Below are positions 1 through 12,000 of a DNA stretch of 64,000 nucleotides, one piece after another. Origin of the DNA: Acanthornis magna (taxonomy: Eukaryota; Chordata; Aves; Passeriformes; Acanthizidae); the NCBI GenBank assembly GCA_036785705.1, contig JAWUZG010000016.1, forward strand, positions 2,046,001 to 2,110,000, written 5' to 3'. Under the pieces are notes generated by a model that did not search any database, was not told the DNA's origin, and saw nothing but the letters and a program-made list of their open reading frames with translations. The first letter of the stretch is position 1, and the number at the start of each line of letters is the position of its first letter. The translations under genes were made by a program, and so were the position numbers.

Positions 1-3000
1 CCTATTACCAGGTACAACCACAGAAAGCATGAGCTTCATTCCATGTTTGTTCTTACTAGATCTATTTACCTCAAGAAAGGTAACTAAGAAAAGGACAAAT
101 TCCAGTAGGAGACACACATTTCAAATCAGGAATTACTGGGTTTGAATATTGCAGTAATACAAATTTAATATGAAAACAAACCTGCATCTGATACAGCAGT
201 AAACATAAAGATTGTTTTCAGTTGTATTAAGTAAGTAGTTGGCCATCTAAAACAAGAGAATGATGTGGTTATTAGAAAGGCTGAAGACTAACCACCCACC
301 ATTTTTGCAATGTGAGGGAGAAACTAATCATGTATCACAGAATTTTGCATTAGGCTTTTTGATGAAAGAGAAAGTTTTTTAAGTCACTTCATACAGAAAT
401 TGTTAAAAACACTTAACTACTTAGCTAAGTCATGGATGAGATACATAAGAACAATTTTAGTCTTAGAGTAACAAATTAAATAGCTGGACTCAATCTTAAA
501 ACATGACCCATCCTTTTTCCCTTCACACTAACCAAGTGGTACACCCAAAACACAGTAGCACATAAATAAAAGAGGAGTAAGGAGTGAAGGATTGACGGTC
601 CCCTTCCTAATTAATGTTTCAACTAATAAACCATCATCTGGGTCATCTCAGATACCTGCACTCATCATGGGCATACTGAAAATCATAAGAAAAAGGATTT
701 TTATAAAGAAACATCTTGAGGGCCTGAATGGCTATAAAGCGTAGAAGTACAAGCAGAGAGAACCTCTCCCAGGACATTAAAGTTTTTGTTTTCTCCACCT
801 CTTTGCATATAGTTAATGGCTTCATTGTAATAAATTATAGGGGAGCAGAACAAGATTTTCCATCTATAAAGATGATGGCATGTCATCTGCCTTACAGGAC
901 TGTATCTTCCGTAGCTACAATATAAAACAATGCATATCAATCTAATAATTTTATGAGAGTGGATAGTAACACGGTCGGAATGAGACCACAGCACTTTCCA
1001 CTAGGTACGTGCTTTTGCATCATGTGTATTGGATTAAGTATACAATTTGTGTTATTGTTTAAAGAAATTACCTCTAATCCACCAAATGCAGGGCTGGAAC
1101 ACATGACATACCAGACACCCAAATCCCAGGAAGTGCACACAGCTATGCTACACACACATAATGCTTCACTCCTGCTTTAATTGTTACACTTCTCAGAATG
1201 ATGCACCGAGTGCTGCGCTATGGAAACTTCAGATCATGAGTCACCTAGTCCAGCATATATTACTTTAGAATATTACAAGGTAGTGATGAAAAAGTATCTT
1301 TCTCCTGTTCACGTGTCTTAAATACTGTATACCAAACAGACATCAAAGTGTTTCCTTTAGGTTATTATTTGTAGTTTATTTATTTCTGAACAGGTTTGGT
1401 GGGGTTTGAAATGCATTGGCTGTATGTGAATTCAAGCACGGCAGCATATGACTATTGTTCAGTATGAACTGTTTATTGCTGCAGCCTTAGGAAGTCAGCT
1501 TGATTCTGAAATGAAAGGCTACTTAAGGCCACAGTAACAAATTAATATACCTTTTCTTTAAATATACACTCTTACTTTACACTGTATTTCACTGAAGATT
1601 TTAGGCTCCTGCTGTGAAATTCCCCTTGCAACATTCAGTCTTTTTGTTTGTGTCCTCTGTCACACAGTGCTGCCCTGTAGCCACCAGGTTAACTGCCTGG
1701 CAAGTTAGAAGTACTTCTCTCATTCACATTCTTAAACTGCTTACCTACTCAGAGCCAGTTCCTCCTGCATTACAGCAAATGCAAAATATGATTTTTGAAA
1801 GGAGAGTTGTATTCTGCAATAAAGTAACCCACTCATTCATTTAGCAAACAGACATCATTTTCTCTTACTATACACACACAAAAAACCCCAGTGTTCCTAC
1901 CCATACTCACTTTTAGAGATTTTATTCTGCCAGTTGTGAGGGAACCCATCTGAACTGTAGCCATCCAGAAGTCTGCTCCCTAATCAGAGCTAGTCATCCA
2001 GGCTCCATCTTAAATCAATACAGAGATAGGCACCTTCAAAGACCAAGAGATTTAGATAGCGGGATGAGTATCTCGACGTGAATGAATTACCTGCAGAACT
2101 GTCTCTCTCCCCTCCCCATCCCGATTTATCTGTAGAAGCAGCCTCAATGACTGATTGAAATGACACACCTAACTTCTACATTAGTAAAACTGGATAAGAT
2201 GGATCCCACCCTAAATGTTTGACCCCTGACACTGTTGCTGGCTATAAATAGCAGTATCTGTTATTTAAAATAACACCACATGAAAAGAAAAAGTGTTACA
2301 TTAATTCAAAGTTTTTTTCCTGTGACACCTCCAAAGTGTGAAAACATTTTCCTATGCTCTGGAAAAGCATCTTAAAAAGTGAATGCAAAACTGGAGAACA
2401 CTTGAATCTCAGAAGGTAGGAAAGCTCATTTTCCTCCTTTTGTCTATGCATAGAAAAGAAGTAGGAGAGATTCAGACATATTAGTTTTTAAAATTTTAAA
2501 AACATCTATGTTTCAAAATCTCACTAGAAGATACTTAGAAAACACAAGTAGGATTTGGAATTTCAGTAGGAGTGCCCCTGAATATTTCATTAGTCTCCCA
2601 CCTGTATCTTTGGGAATCTCTGCTTGTCCTAAGAATAATAATGGTCATATAAGAGGCCTGGCAATTTATTAACAGCAGTTAAAAGCTCTTTTTTCCAGTA
2701 AACCTATGTTAAATACCATGTTTTGGTCATTCTTCTCTATGTACCCATAAATTCCAAGTGTTTTATTAAAACACTAAATGATGGTTTATGCATTTCAATC
2801 AAATTTCAATTTCTAGGTAAATACAACTTCTGCACATCTCAAAAACTCACCATACCATAACTAATAAGCCCTAATTCTTAATTTTTTAATATATTGTAAG
2901 TTGAATAAATGCCTGTTAAGCTATAGTGGATTCAATCTCTAAAGTTAAATACAATTGCTGGGTTCTTTTAAGAACCAAGAGGAGAATAAAAGATATTTGT

Positions 3001-5200
3001 ATAACATGTTTTAATACTTACACCAACAATAAGCACAAACCTTTTCCTTTAAAAAGAGGTCAACAAAATTAGAACACCTTTCACAAAGGAAGCAGATTTG
3101 GAAGCAAATAATTTGGGTTTAGTACCTCTGGCTTTATCTGCTTCCACAACCAAATTCTCTTCCCTTATCTTAGGCATTCCCCAAATCCTGACTGCTTTCA
3201 GGCAACCTCAGTTATCCAAGCAAGGCAGCTGACTTGTAAATATCACTGGCCCCTTGGGCCAAGCACCATAATTTCTACAAAATTGGATCAGTCATTTGGT
3301 ATGGAAGTGCATGGACAATGGAGGGAAAAAATCTACATTATTATAAATGATAATTTTTCTGCTAACAGTTAACAGATTTCTGGTTATAAGTTGGAATCAG
3401 AAATTTTTAAAATTTTATAAAGGCTGCTAAGAGAGTGGTTTCCAAAAAGATTTTTCTGTGGGAGAAGTGTTAAATAATATCCCATGCTGCAGGTAGAAGT
3501 TTAAGTATTATACTTGGTGAGTATTGGTTCTTTCTTTTTTTTTTCCCTTTCCTCATTTCTATAGAAAAATTGAGATGGGAAGGCATGAGGCAAGTGGTGT
3601 TTTCAAGGGAAGCAGAAATAGAAGTAGGAGCAGACTTGCATATAAAGTACATACTCTACCTTTTGAAGACATTTCCTCCTAGCCCTCAGTATCTAGTCTG
3701 TCTGGTTGCTGCACTGGCTCAACCTTCGTCTGCCAAAAGCAACACAATGTCGACAAACTTTTATACTACAGGCCATTGTTCCAACTGTGGAGTTGCGTGG
3801 AGGAGTGTCTGCCTCCCCAGCAATTGTCTACATGATATTCTCCCACTTTTCATTTTGTAGGCATTCCTGCTGTCGGAGTGGAAGAGTAATAGTGGAGTTA
3901 TATTTATAGTATTTTAGATTTTATTATTCTTAAGTGAATACAGGGAAAAGTCAGCCATCAAGTACACCTAAAAAAAAAATTATAGACCGTCGTATAAGAA
4001 TTGCTGGCAATGAAAATTAACCTGGTTAATGAGAAGGACTAATTCTTACAGAACAAGTGTGACAAAAGGTGTACAATTTGCTTGTCTTTAGAATTTTAGA
4101 ATTTCTAGTTGGTTAATATTAGAATTACTACAAGTAGTAAGAGGACAAGTAAATTTCTATTCACTACTATTATTTTATTGACTAAAGTTCAATGTGAATT
4201 TGATGAAGATAAATCACTCCCCCTTTCTTTTAAGATAGATGACTATGAGCATTTTAGAGCCTGTTTCATTCAGGTCAGCCTAGTTGCAGTGTTAATACTC
4301 TTCTGAGTAGATCTTGCAGTTCGCTATGGGGTTTGAAGTACCATAGTCTAACCTTTTTCCAAAGCTCCATGAGTGAGGTGGAATCACAGTCTACAAGAAC
4401 CTGAGGATGATATTAGTGTGATTCCCAGCAAGTAGAACTCCAATTAGTACTTGCAAAATAACGTTAAATTGGCAAAGTACTATCTTGTGATGCTAATAGA
4501 TTTCCTTTGTAGGACCATTTCAATAAAAGAGGCAGAGGCTTTGACCTGTCACAAAGCTGACACCAGAGCCTGCAAATCCACTGAGAAGGATACACAGTGA
4601 AATCTTAAGCACGTATAAATTAAGATAATTTACACAATTATCTGTCACAGAATCTTACATGAATAGGTTATGCTTACCATATAGACTTACACATTGAGAT
4701 CATGCTATTATCACTTACCCTCAAAGACTTACACAAACATTATCTAAGCTCCTCAAAAAACTTGCCAAATTAACATTTTTTTTCCACTCCTAGCTGAGAT
4801 CTGTAATGGTGTTCTGCAAATAAAATAACAAAGACTGGAAACCAGCCTTTTCAAAAACAGTTGGAGCTCTGGGTAGGTCCATGAATGCTGTAGATTAGGA
4901 TTTAAGACTCATAGCAATATGAAATTTGTCTACATTGCATGTGTTGCAGTACTAACATATGGTGATGTTTTGACTTCTAGTTGAGCTTAGCTTCTTCCAA
5001 GCTGTTAACTTTCATCTTGCAGTTGTAGCTCTACAGAATGAGAGACCAGAAAATGAAGGAAACTGAACCTTACTTTCAAACACGAGACCAGATCTCATGA
5101 GTCTGACATCAGGACAAAAATACCTTCCCCTCCTGCTGCTAAGCAGAGTTTTGTACATCAGACAGATTTCACAAGGAAGGGACGGTGGAAAGAAGGTGAC
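1..5200. other. upstream intergenic DNA, no supported gene
   Basis: This is AT-rich sequence with no open frame that looks coding; the frames present are short and have no splice-site context. It holds a small A/C-rich low-complexity tract at about 1871-1890, an A-run near 3968-3977 and a T-run near 3537-3544. In mammals the gene upstream of PPP1R13B in this direction is ATP5MJ (C14orf2), then TDRD9; I looked for their protein signatures by eye and found none. The change from AT-rich to GC-rich at about 5210 marks the start of the promoter island. Confidence 0.6.
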
Positions 5201-5954
5201 GCTAGACATGACGCTCCCCGAGGTGTGTTAGACCAGGACAAGCTGTTGGGAAGCGACCTCGGCTCACAGGCACGGGAGACCACCGCGCCCCGTGCTACCG
5301 CCCCGCTCCCCCCGACCGCCCAACGGGTCCCGAGCAGCTACGGCGGCGGGGCCGGGCCGGGCCGGGCGGAGCCGCCCCGCATTCCCCGCATTCCGGGGGC
5401 AGAGAACGCCCGGGGCCGCTGCCCCTTCCTCCACCGCCCGGGCCCGGGGGCAATCGGCCCCGGGCAGCCGGCCCAGAGGAGGCGGCGCCCGCCGGGGCCC
5501 GGCCCGGGGGCAGGGCGGCACAGCGCCGGGAGGAGGAGAAGGCCGGGCCCGGGAAGAACCGGCGGGACGAGCCTCACGCTCAGCACGGCGCTGGGGGAGC
5601 GAGAGGGTCCCGGCGGGGACGGGAGGCGGGCGCGAGTCACGATCCCGCATTCCCGGCCCGGCCCCGCGGTCACGTGCGGCCCCGGAGCGCCTCCCCGCGC
5701 GGCCCCGCCCGGCAAGGAGGTGGCGGCGGGGGTTAACCCGTGGCGGGGCGGCGCGGGAGGAGCGGAGCAGAGCAGGAAGCGCCCGGGGAGGGAGGCGGGA
5801 GAGGCGGCCGCACTCCGGAGGAGGAGGAAGGGGGTTGGGAGCCCGGCCGCCGTCGTCGCCTTCGCCTCTTCCTTCCGCCCGCTGCGCGGAGCGAGGCGCG
5901 CGGGAGGCACCTGTCACAGCCGCCAGGGCGAGCGCGGCGTCCTCCGCGGTGAGA

Positions 5955-5972
5955 GGCGGCGGCGGCGGCGGC
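5955..5972 (+). repeat. (GGC)6 triplet repeat in the presumed 5' UTR
   Basis: Six uninterrupted GGC units lie about 50 bases before the start codon, in the presumed 5' UTR of PPP1R13B. No ATG lies between this repeat and the tandem start codons. A GGTGAGAG motif at 5948-5955 just before it resembles a splice donor and could serve a non-coding alternative first exon, but nothing else supports that. Confidence 0.75.
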
Positions 5973-6023
5973 AGGAGAGGCCCGGCACTGCTCGGCGGGC
6001 CCGGCGCGGGGAAGGCTGCGGAG

Positions 6024-6032
6024 ATGATGCCG
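6024..6032 (+). CDS. PPP1R13B: PPP1R13B exon 1, coding part (Met-Met-Pro)
   Basis: ATG ATG CCG is followed directly by the donor GTGAGT at 6033. Only residues 1-3 are encoded here; the rest of the exon is 5' UTR in the CpG island. A G at -3 (GAG before the first ATG) gives a good initiation context. The phase-0 junction joins the ATG that opens exon 2, giving the family's Met-Met-Pro-Met start. Reading through the donor yields a long GC-driven open frame that is not real coding. Confidence 0.93.
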
Positions 6033-9000
6033 GTGAGTGAGAACGGGGAGAGTTCGCGTCGTCGCTCCCCGGCCTGGCGCCGCGCTGCCGGGCGCTGGGA
6101 CGCCTCGCCTTTTCCTGCGGGGCTGCCGGCGGCGGATGGAGTGCGCGGCGCCGCCGTCATCCCCGGCGGAGCCCCGGCCAGCCGGGGCAGAGGGCTGCGG
6201 GGCTGCGGAGCCGCCGGCGGGCTCGGCGCCGGCGGTAGGGCCGCGGGTCACCGCCGTCCCTGGCTGTGGGGGGGCACGACCTGCCCCCGCCCCTCCGCCC
6301 GCGGGGGCTCCACCGGCCGTGACAGGTCGGGGGCCGCGTCCCCCCGGGCTGTGCCGGAGCGGCGCCTCACGCAGCGCGGCGGGGAGCGCGGGGGTCGCCC
6401 CCGTGTCGCTGCCGGCCGCCGAGGCCCGCCGTGAGGCGTGGGGGTGCGCTGTGTTTGGGTGAGTGGGTGTGCGGGGGGTGTGTCTGTTCCTTTCGGGGTT
6501 TTGCACCCAAACCCCGCTCCCTCGCCGCCGGGGTGAGGAGAAAGGCTCAGCCGTCCCGGGGCAGGCGGCTCCGGCCCTCCTGCGGGGGGTCAAGCGAGCG
6601 CAGGCGGCAGCTCCGTGTCAGCCTGGCTCCTTCCTCGGTTCCTGTCACCGCTTTTGTGAAACGGTCGCTTATTTATCGAAGACAAACCCTTTCATATTCC
6701 CGCAAACAACCTTGATTGTCTGCTGTGACAGATTCCCTGTCTGTTTCCTGCCCCCCGCTTCCCTCCTCTGTCGCTGTGGGCTGATGCAGTGGTCAGAAGA
6801 GAGTTGTTCCTGATGACTGTTCGTTTTATGACAAGATCCTCTGGGACGGAGTAATAAACAATCACATTCCTTTTGTTGATTTCTTTCAAACTCTATTTGA
6901 TCTCAAATGTGGCTTTATGAGATAGTCCCTTATATGGAGTATCTCCCATGTGTTCTCTAATTCCAGTAGAAATTAGCTTTTTATTTACAGTTCCTCTGCA
7001 GTGTTTGCAGCCAAAGCACTGCAGCAGAATGTTTCTCTTCGAGAACATTAAAGACATCTTTTACAGAATTTTACTGCTCCAAATTTGTTTCCTGACTGAG
7101 AGGAGAAAATAAATAGCTCAGACTGGGTGTAAAATTTTAGATTGAACACAGGTAGTATTTAAAAGCCAGGTATTGTGACAAGATTTTTACCATCACGTGC
7201 ACTTTAAATTCCAGCTGCTGGGTGCCAAAATACTCTATTGATACTGATGAGAATTGCAGTGCACTGGGTACATTAGAAACCAGCAAAAAAGTTCATGGAG
7301 TTACAGACTTGTGCCATGAACATATGGAGGTTAGCTTGTAAAAACAAAAGCAAGGTGACAGCTTCATCTTCCATCTCAACCTGGCTTAGGCTTTACATTC
7401 ATAAAATTCCTGTTGAAAACCCAGCATGCCAATGACATGCTAAGTCAGAACAAATGTATTTGCTTCCCCTTACTGACCCATGTGTGGGTTTCGGGTTAAC
7501 GTCATAACTTGGGTTAGTGCAGAGATTGACTTCTTGGGAAGTTTCTTTTTACCTATTTGAGTGTTTCTGCCAGTGTCTTGTGTTACCTTCTTGCTTGTTC
7601 AAATGTAGTAGTTGTTTGTATTTATTAGAAGGTGGTTGAAGGTTCAGACTTTTTACTATGTTTTTGAAACACACTTCAAAGCATTTTTAAATGACAGATG
7701 AGTTTTAATAAAAACAAATTACCTTGCTATGAGGGTAGTAATGTTGCAGATTAGAGCTTACTGAGTCCAAGTCCTAAAATAATAAGTATTTTATTTTTCT
7801 AAAGAAATTTTAGATGCTGTTATGGACAGTCTATCAGTCAGGAATATGTACATTTAAATAAAGATGTTTATTGAAATGGACTTGTGACAGTGCCTTTAGT
7901 CTTTCAGTTTTTCATCCCAGCTGGACTACAAGGATGAAAAACCCCAATTCCATTTACTGGACTCATCAACATATAAAAATAATGTGAACATCTGGCTGTA
8001 GAACTGGACCAAGTGTATTAGATTTTTTACTGAATATTTTGTGTTCTGAGAAGGAAAAGGTTAGTGATCTAACTTTTTACATTAGAGAATTCCTTGACTT
8101 CATATTCATGGAAGCTTTTTTTTCCCCTAAACCTGTTGGGTTTTTGTTAGTGGGTTTTTGTTTGGGGTTTGAATTTTTTAATGTAATTAGCAAAAGCATA
8201 GCAAGGGGAGAGATTTTAATACTGCTAGACATACCAACTTGTTATAACAGTTCACCACTACAGTTTTGTGTCAACAGATTAAAACTAAATGTTAGCAAAC
8301 TTTTGTAGTTTCTTAAGATTCACATATATTAGACTTGAAGTAACTGATTGGGGCCATTTTTACATTGGTAATTTGTTTGGCATTTTGTACAACCATTTTT
8401 AAGAGTGAAGTAGTATCTGAAGTCCCTGTTTTTCTCCTTTCCTGTGTGTTGTGACTTTTTTCCCTTCTCTAACATGAGGAACAGTGTTACTTCTCAGAGG
8501 TTTTTATCAATTACAGTTTCTTTTGTGAGTGGGATACTTCCCTCTCTCTTCTTCATTATCCTTTTCTTATGTGGATTTTTTCGTTATCCTTTTTCATTTT
8601 GCTTACTCTGTTTCTGAAAAATACAACATAACTATATTCTTGGTCCTGAGCACAGTTGGGCTTGAAGAAGAATTAATGATTTAGACTACAGTTTTCTCAC
8701 CTGTTATTTTTCCCTTTCCTTTGCTGACAAGACATGTCAATCTTAAATCCTTTCGCTGCCCTCAGGACGTAAGGGCTATGTGTGTGATGAGCTTATGATG
8801 CTGCACTGAATATCACCTCTGCTAAGTGTTCCTATAAGTATGCCTTGAATATAGGGATGTTTTCTTCACTGAAAAGTAGAGGTTAGTGTTTCTTGCATTC
8901 TTGGAATAAAATGTGCAAACATTGAACTGTGCAGTTTTCTTTCAAAGAGGAAATCTTTTGGGTTAAAACAACTACAGTTGTATTTATTTGCAAAATGTCA

Positions 9001-12000
9001 TGGATATAGCTCCTTTTTCAGCCACCTAATCTTCGACCTGATTGGAGGAGCCTAGTTATGTATATTTTTGCCTATTTGCCCGAGTAGAGAGGCATTTTTG
9101 GTGGTACTTTAGACTTCGTGTTTGAAAGAGTGTTGGAAACTTAAATAATGCAATTAATGCTTTTTCTTTTTGAAAGGCAGTTCCAGAATTACCTCTTCTG
9201 TTAAGTATTAACCATATTCCTTGGACACAAGGGTGCACACCAGAAAGAAGTCACTTATGAGAAGCAGTATTTTCCCACTGACCAAGAAATACAGTAGAGT
9301 AAGGAACAGATACATTGGAGAAGGATGCAACACTTCCTTTTTTTTGCCTTAATTTTGTGTATAATTTTTTTACAGTAAGTGAGGTAACACCACACTAATG
9401 GCATAGAATTGTGTAGAGTCTGTACACCATCAATAAAATAATAAGACAGGCAATGGTGGGTACCATGTAAGAAATTGTGATGGACTGAATCTTTTAGGAG
9501 GAATAATAGGTATTGCATGCTCTCCTAGCAGAGCTTTTCTGGTTTTGCCTTTAACTTATGAATACTGGTGAGGTTGCAGCTGTCATTCATGTTTTTGAAA
9601 GCTTCTGGGAGGAACCTTGCGGGACTTTGTGTGAGGCTTAGAGTTAAGGATTTCCGGGACACATCTGTATGTGTAGGATCAGGTAGCTGTGATGGTGATT
9701 TCCATGGAAGGGAGACTGAAAAGTTTAGAGAGCGTTTAGTGGGTTTATTTCTTTTTCTAGTTAATTTTGTGGGACACTGCAAGTCTTCTCTGAAGATGTC
9801 CATGGCTGATGCATACATTACGTTAGACTAGAGAATTGATATGTAAGTTCCTGACCTATGAAGACAGTATGACTGATAAAATAGAAAGCAAAGACAGATA
9901 TAAGCAGAAGTTATTTTTCAATTAAGCTAGTGAATTGAAAAAAGTGGGGGGTTTGGTGGGCTTTTTGTTGTTCGGTTGGGTGGGTTTTTTTAACTAGGGT
10001 TTGTTTGTTTTTTTTAAATGAGTATGCACTTGTCCTGTGTTCAGTCTCAAAAATTTCCCAAAAAGTCCAAAGTGGGCATTGTTCATTACATTGCTTATAA
10101 TTTAAAACAAAAATATTCTTAAATCAATGTACACTGTTCTCTTTCCCTAGGAAGGTTGCTACTGATATAATTATATATTGTAAAGGAAGATGTGTTACTT
10201 TAATACACTTAAATCAATATTATGAATTTTCATTAAATTAATATGAGCAATTTTGGGTGTTATGGAGATAAAATATATTGTGATTAATTCAGAACTGTAT
10301 AGTTCTCCGCAATACTGATATTCTTGTTTGCTGAATAAATCTGAACTGACTGTAGAGAATAATTTGCAAGTTTATCAGCCATTATTAATGGAGTTATTTA
10401 TTGCAACAAAGCTTAAAGGCCATTTCATGTTTTTTTGGATCATGTCACTGTTTTTTTAGGTTGACAGAATATGGCCTATTCTGTGGTAAAAATAAGTTCA
10501 TCAGCTTTACCGTGTCAACAAAAAGTGATATTCACATGCTACTCTGATAATAGAATATTTAAATATGTTTATTAGATTTGTGGGGGTCTGTTGAAATGTA
10601 TGAGGAAAATTTTGAGGGAAAGGATACTCTCTCATGTGTTAACATAGATGTGTTTGTTGTCCATTGCAGACTTCAGAGAAAACAAGTATTTGTTTGACAA
10701 CAAAATTTCATTCCACCACATTGATTTATCTAACAAATCCAAGTTTGATGTGAAATACATTATTTAAAAAAACTTGCCTATATTTATATTTAGATGCATA
10801 CAGCTGTGGAACAGCCCCCATTATGCCAAGAGGTGCCCATAGATAGAATCAAGGAAGTGCTTTTTTCTAAAGAATTTGAAGTCTAATGCTTGGTATTAAA
10901 ATCAGAGGTTCTGTTTATTATCTTTTAAAATGCCAGTGGAGTTTAGATAACTTTTTTTGTCGTTATAAACTATAGGCATCTTTAAAAATAAAAAAATCAT
11001 TGCTGAGAATAGAGGTTTGAAGAGGAAACAAATTATTGCCTGATTAAGGGAGTGGGGGGAAGGTGTCTTGCTCCCTTTCCCTCATGACTCACTGTTGGAA
11101 TTTACAAGTCTTATGTGTTTGTCTAAATTAAAAGCTTAGTATTACCATACATTAATTACTAGCACAAGATAGCTCAAAATGCTTCACCTCTTAAATGAAT
11201 ATGTTAGCCTGGGATATAGGAGGCTCATTCCTGGGTTTGTGTCAGACCCCAGCAAAAGGAGATTTTAGTGTTTTTTTTCTTAAATTGAAAAATGATATTA
11301 TTAGGTCCCAAATGTCTTTGAAATCTTTCTGCATTTATGAACAGTTTTCCATCAGTCTTGGATCCTGGGTCTCGTTTGTTCTTAAATTATGTTAAGATTT
11401 TTAAGTAAACAAATATTCTAAGATACAAATTTTAACACTTCAGGCTGGTACATTTTTCTGGGAGTTGGGAAATCTGCCATTATAATCTATTAAACTTGAA
11501 AGCATATAATAATCTTGAATGTGTTAGGCAATTTATCAGTGGAGTGTGCTCAATGTTTTGAGGTTCTGGAAGCAATTTTTTTATGACAGATAATAATAGA
11601 ATTATATTGTGCAATAATAGACACCATCTTTCAGAAGCAGATTTGCGTGTCAAAGGCAACAATGGTACCTGGAGGACAAAGCATAAATTCTGTAATAATT
11701 CAAAGGACCAGCAATAATATGAACTGCATAGAGGAGGGACAAAAAATGTTTTGAACTTCAAATTTCAGTCACTTTACCTGGGTTTTAGGTCACTCGGTTA
11801 TTTTTCTTAGATCATGCTTAGGAGCAAGTACATGTGGTGTATTGGAGGGCACTTTTATCATTGTGGTGCAGTAGGATGTCGGAGCAGCTGAATTCCTTTC
11901 GGGGCTGACGTTTCACAATAGGGATGAGCTGGGTTAACCATTTCCTGCAGCTCTGGAAGCGGCTGCTTCCTCTTCCTTGCTGCTCATTCCTACCATTGGC

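Larger units (their letters stand above)
5210..6620 (+). promoter_or_regulatory. PPP1R13B: CpG-island promoter of PPP1R13B
   Basis: Base composition switches abruptly from AT-rich to extremely GC- and CpG-rich at about 5210 and decays after about 6620, with the start codon at 6024 inside. There is no TATA box at a plausible place, as expected for a housekeeping-type island promoter with dispersed starts. Visible motifs include GGTCACGTG at 5669-5676 (an E-box core), GGCCCCGCCC at 5701-5710 and GGGGCGG at 5745-5751 (Sp1-type GC boxes), and the palindrome GGTTAACC at 5731-5738. GCGCGGGA at 5751-5758 is the reverse of an E2F-like TCCCGCGC core. ASPP1 is a reported E2F1 target, which makes the last site plausible but not shown. 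Transcription start probably lies in about 5750-5950 (inference). Island-edge divergent transcription is possible. Confidence 0.85.

Noticed and set aside
643..1180. Overlapping 60-97 codon frames on both strands upstream of the gene
   Set aside because: They are short and mutually overlapping, have no splice or initiation context and resemble no family. They could not be tied to the expected neighbours ATP5MJ or TDRD9.
3570..3909. 96- and 67-codon + strand frames with Cys-rich end (CSNCGV...)
   Set aside because: The Cys pairs hint at a zinc finger, but there is only one CxxC and no partner histidines, and no exon borders. Treated as chance.
5225..6593. Very long Pro/Arg/Gly/Ala-rich open frames on both strands
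   Set aside because: These arise from the CpG island's lack of AT-rich stop codons. They overlap each other in several frames, have extreme composition and most open without an ATG in good context. Only the nine bases at 6024-6032 are supported as coding.
9525..9831. 97-codon minus and 87-codon plus frames covering the same DNA
   Set aside because: Coincident open frames on both strands in intron 1 with no recognisable domain; chance mirror frames.
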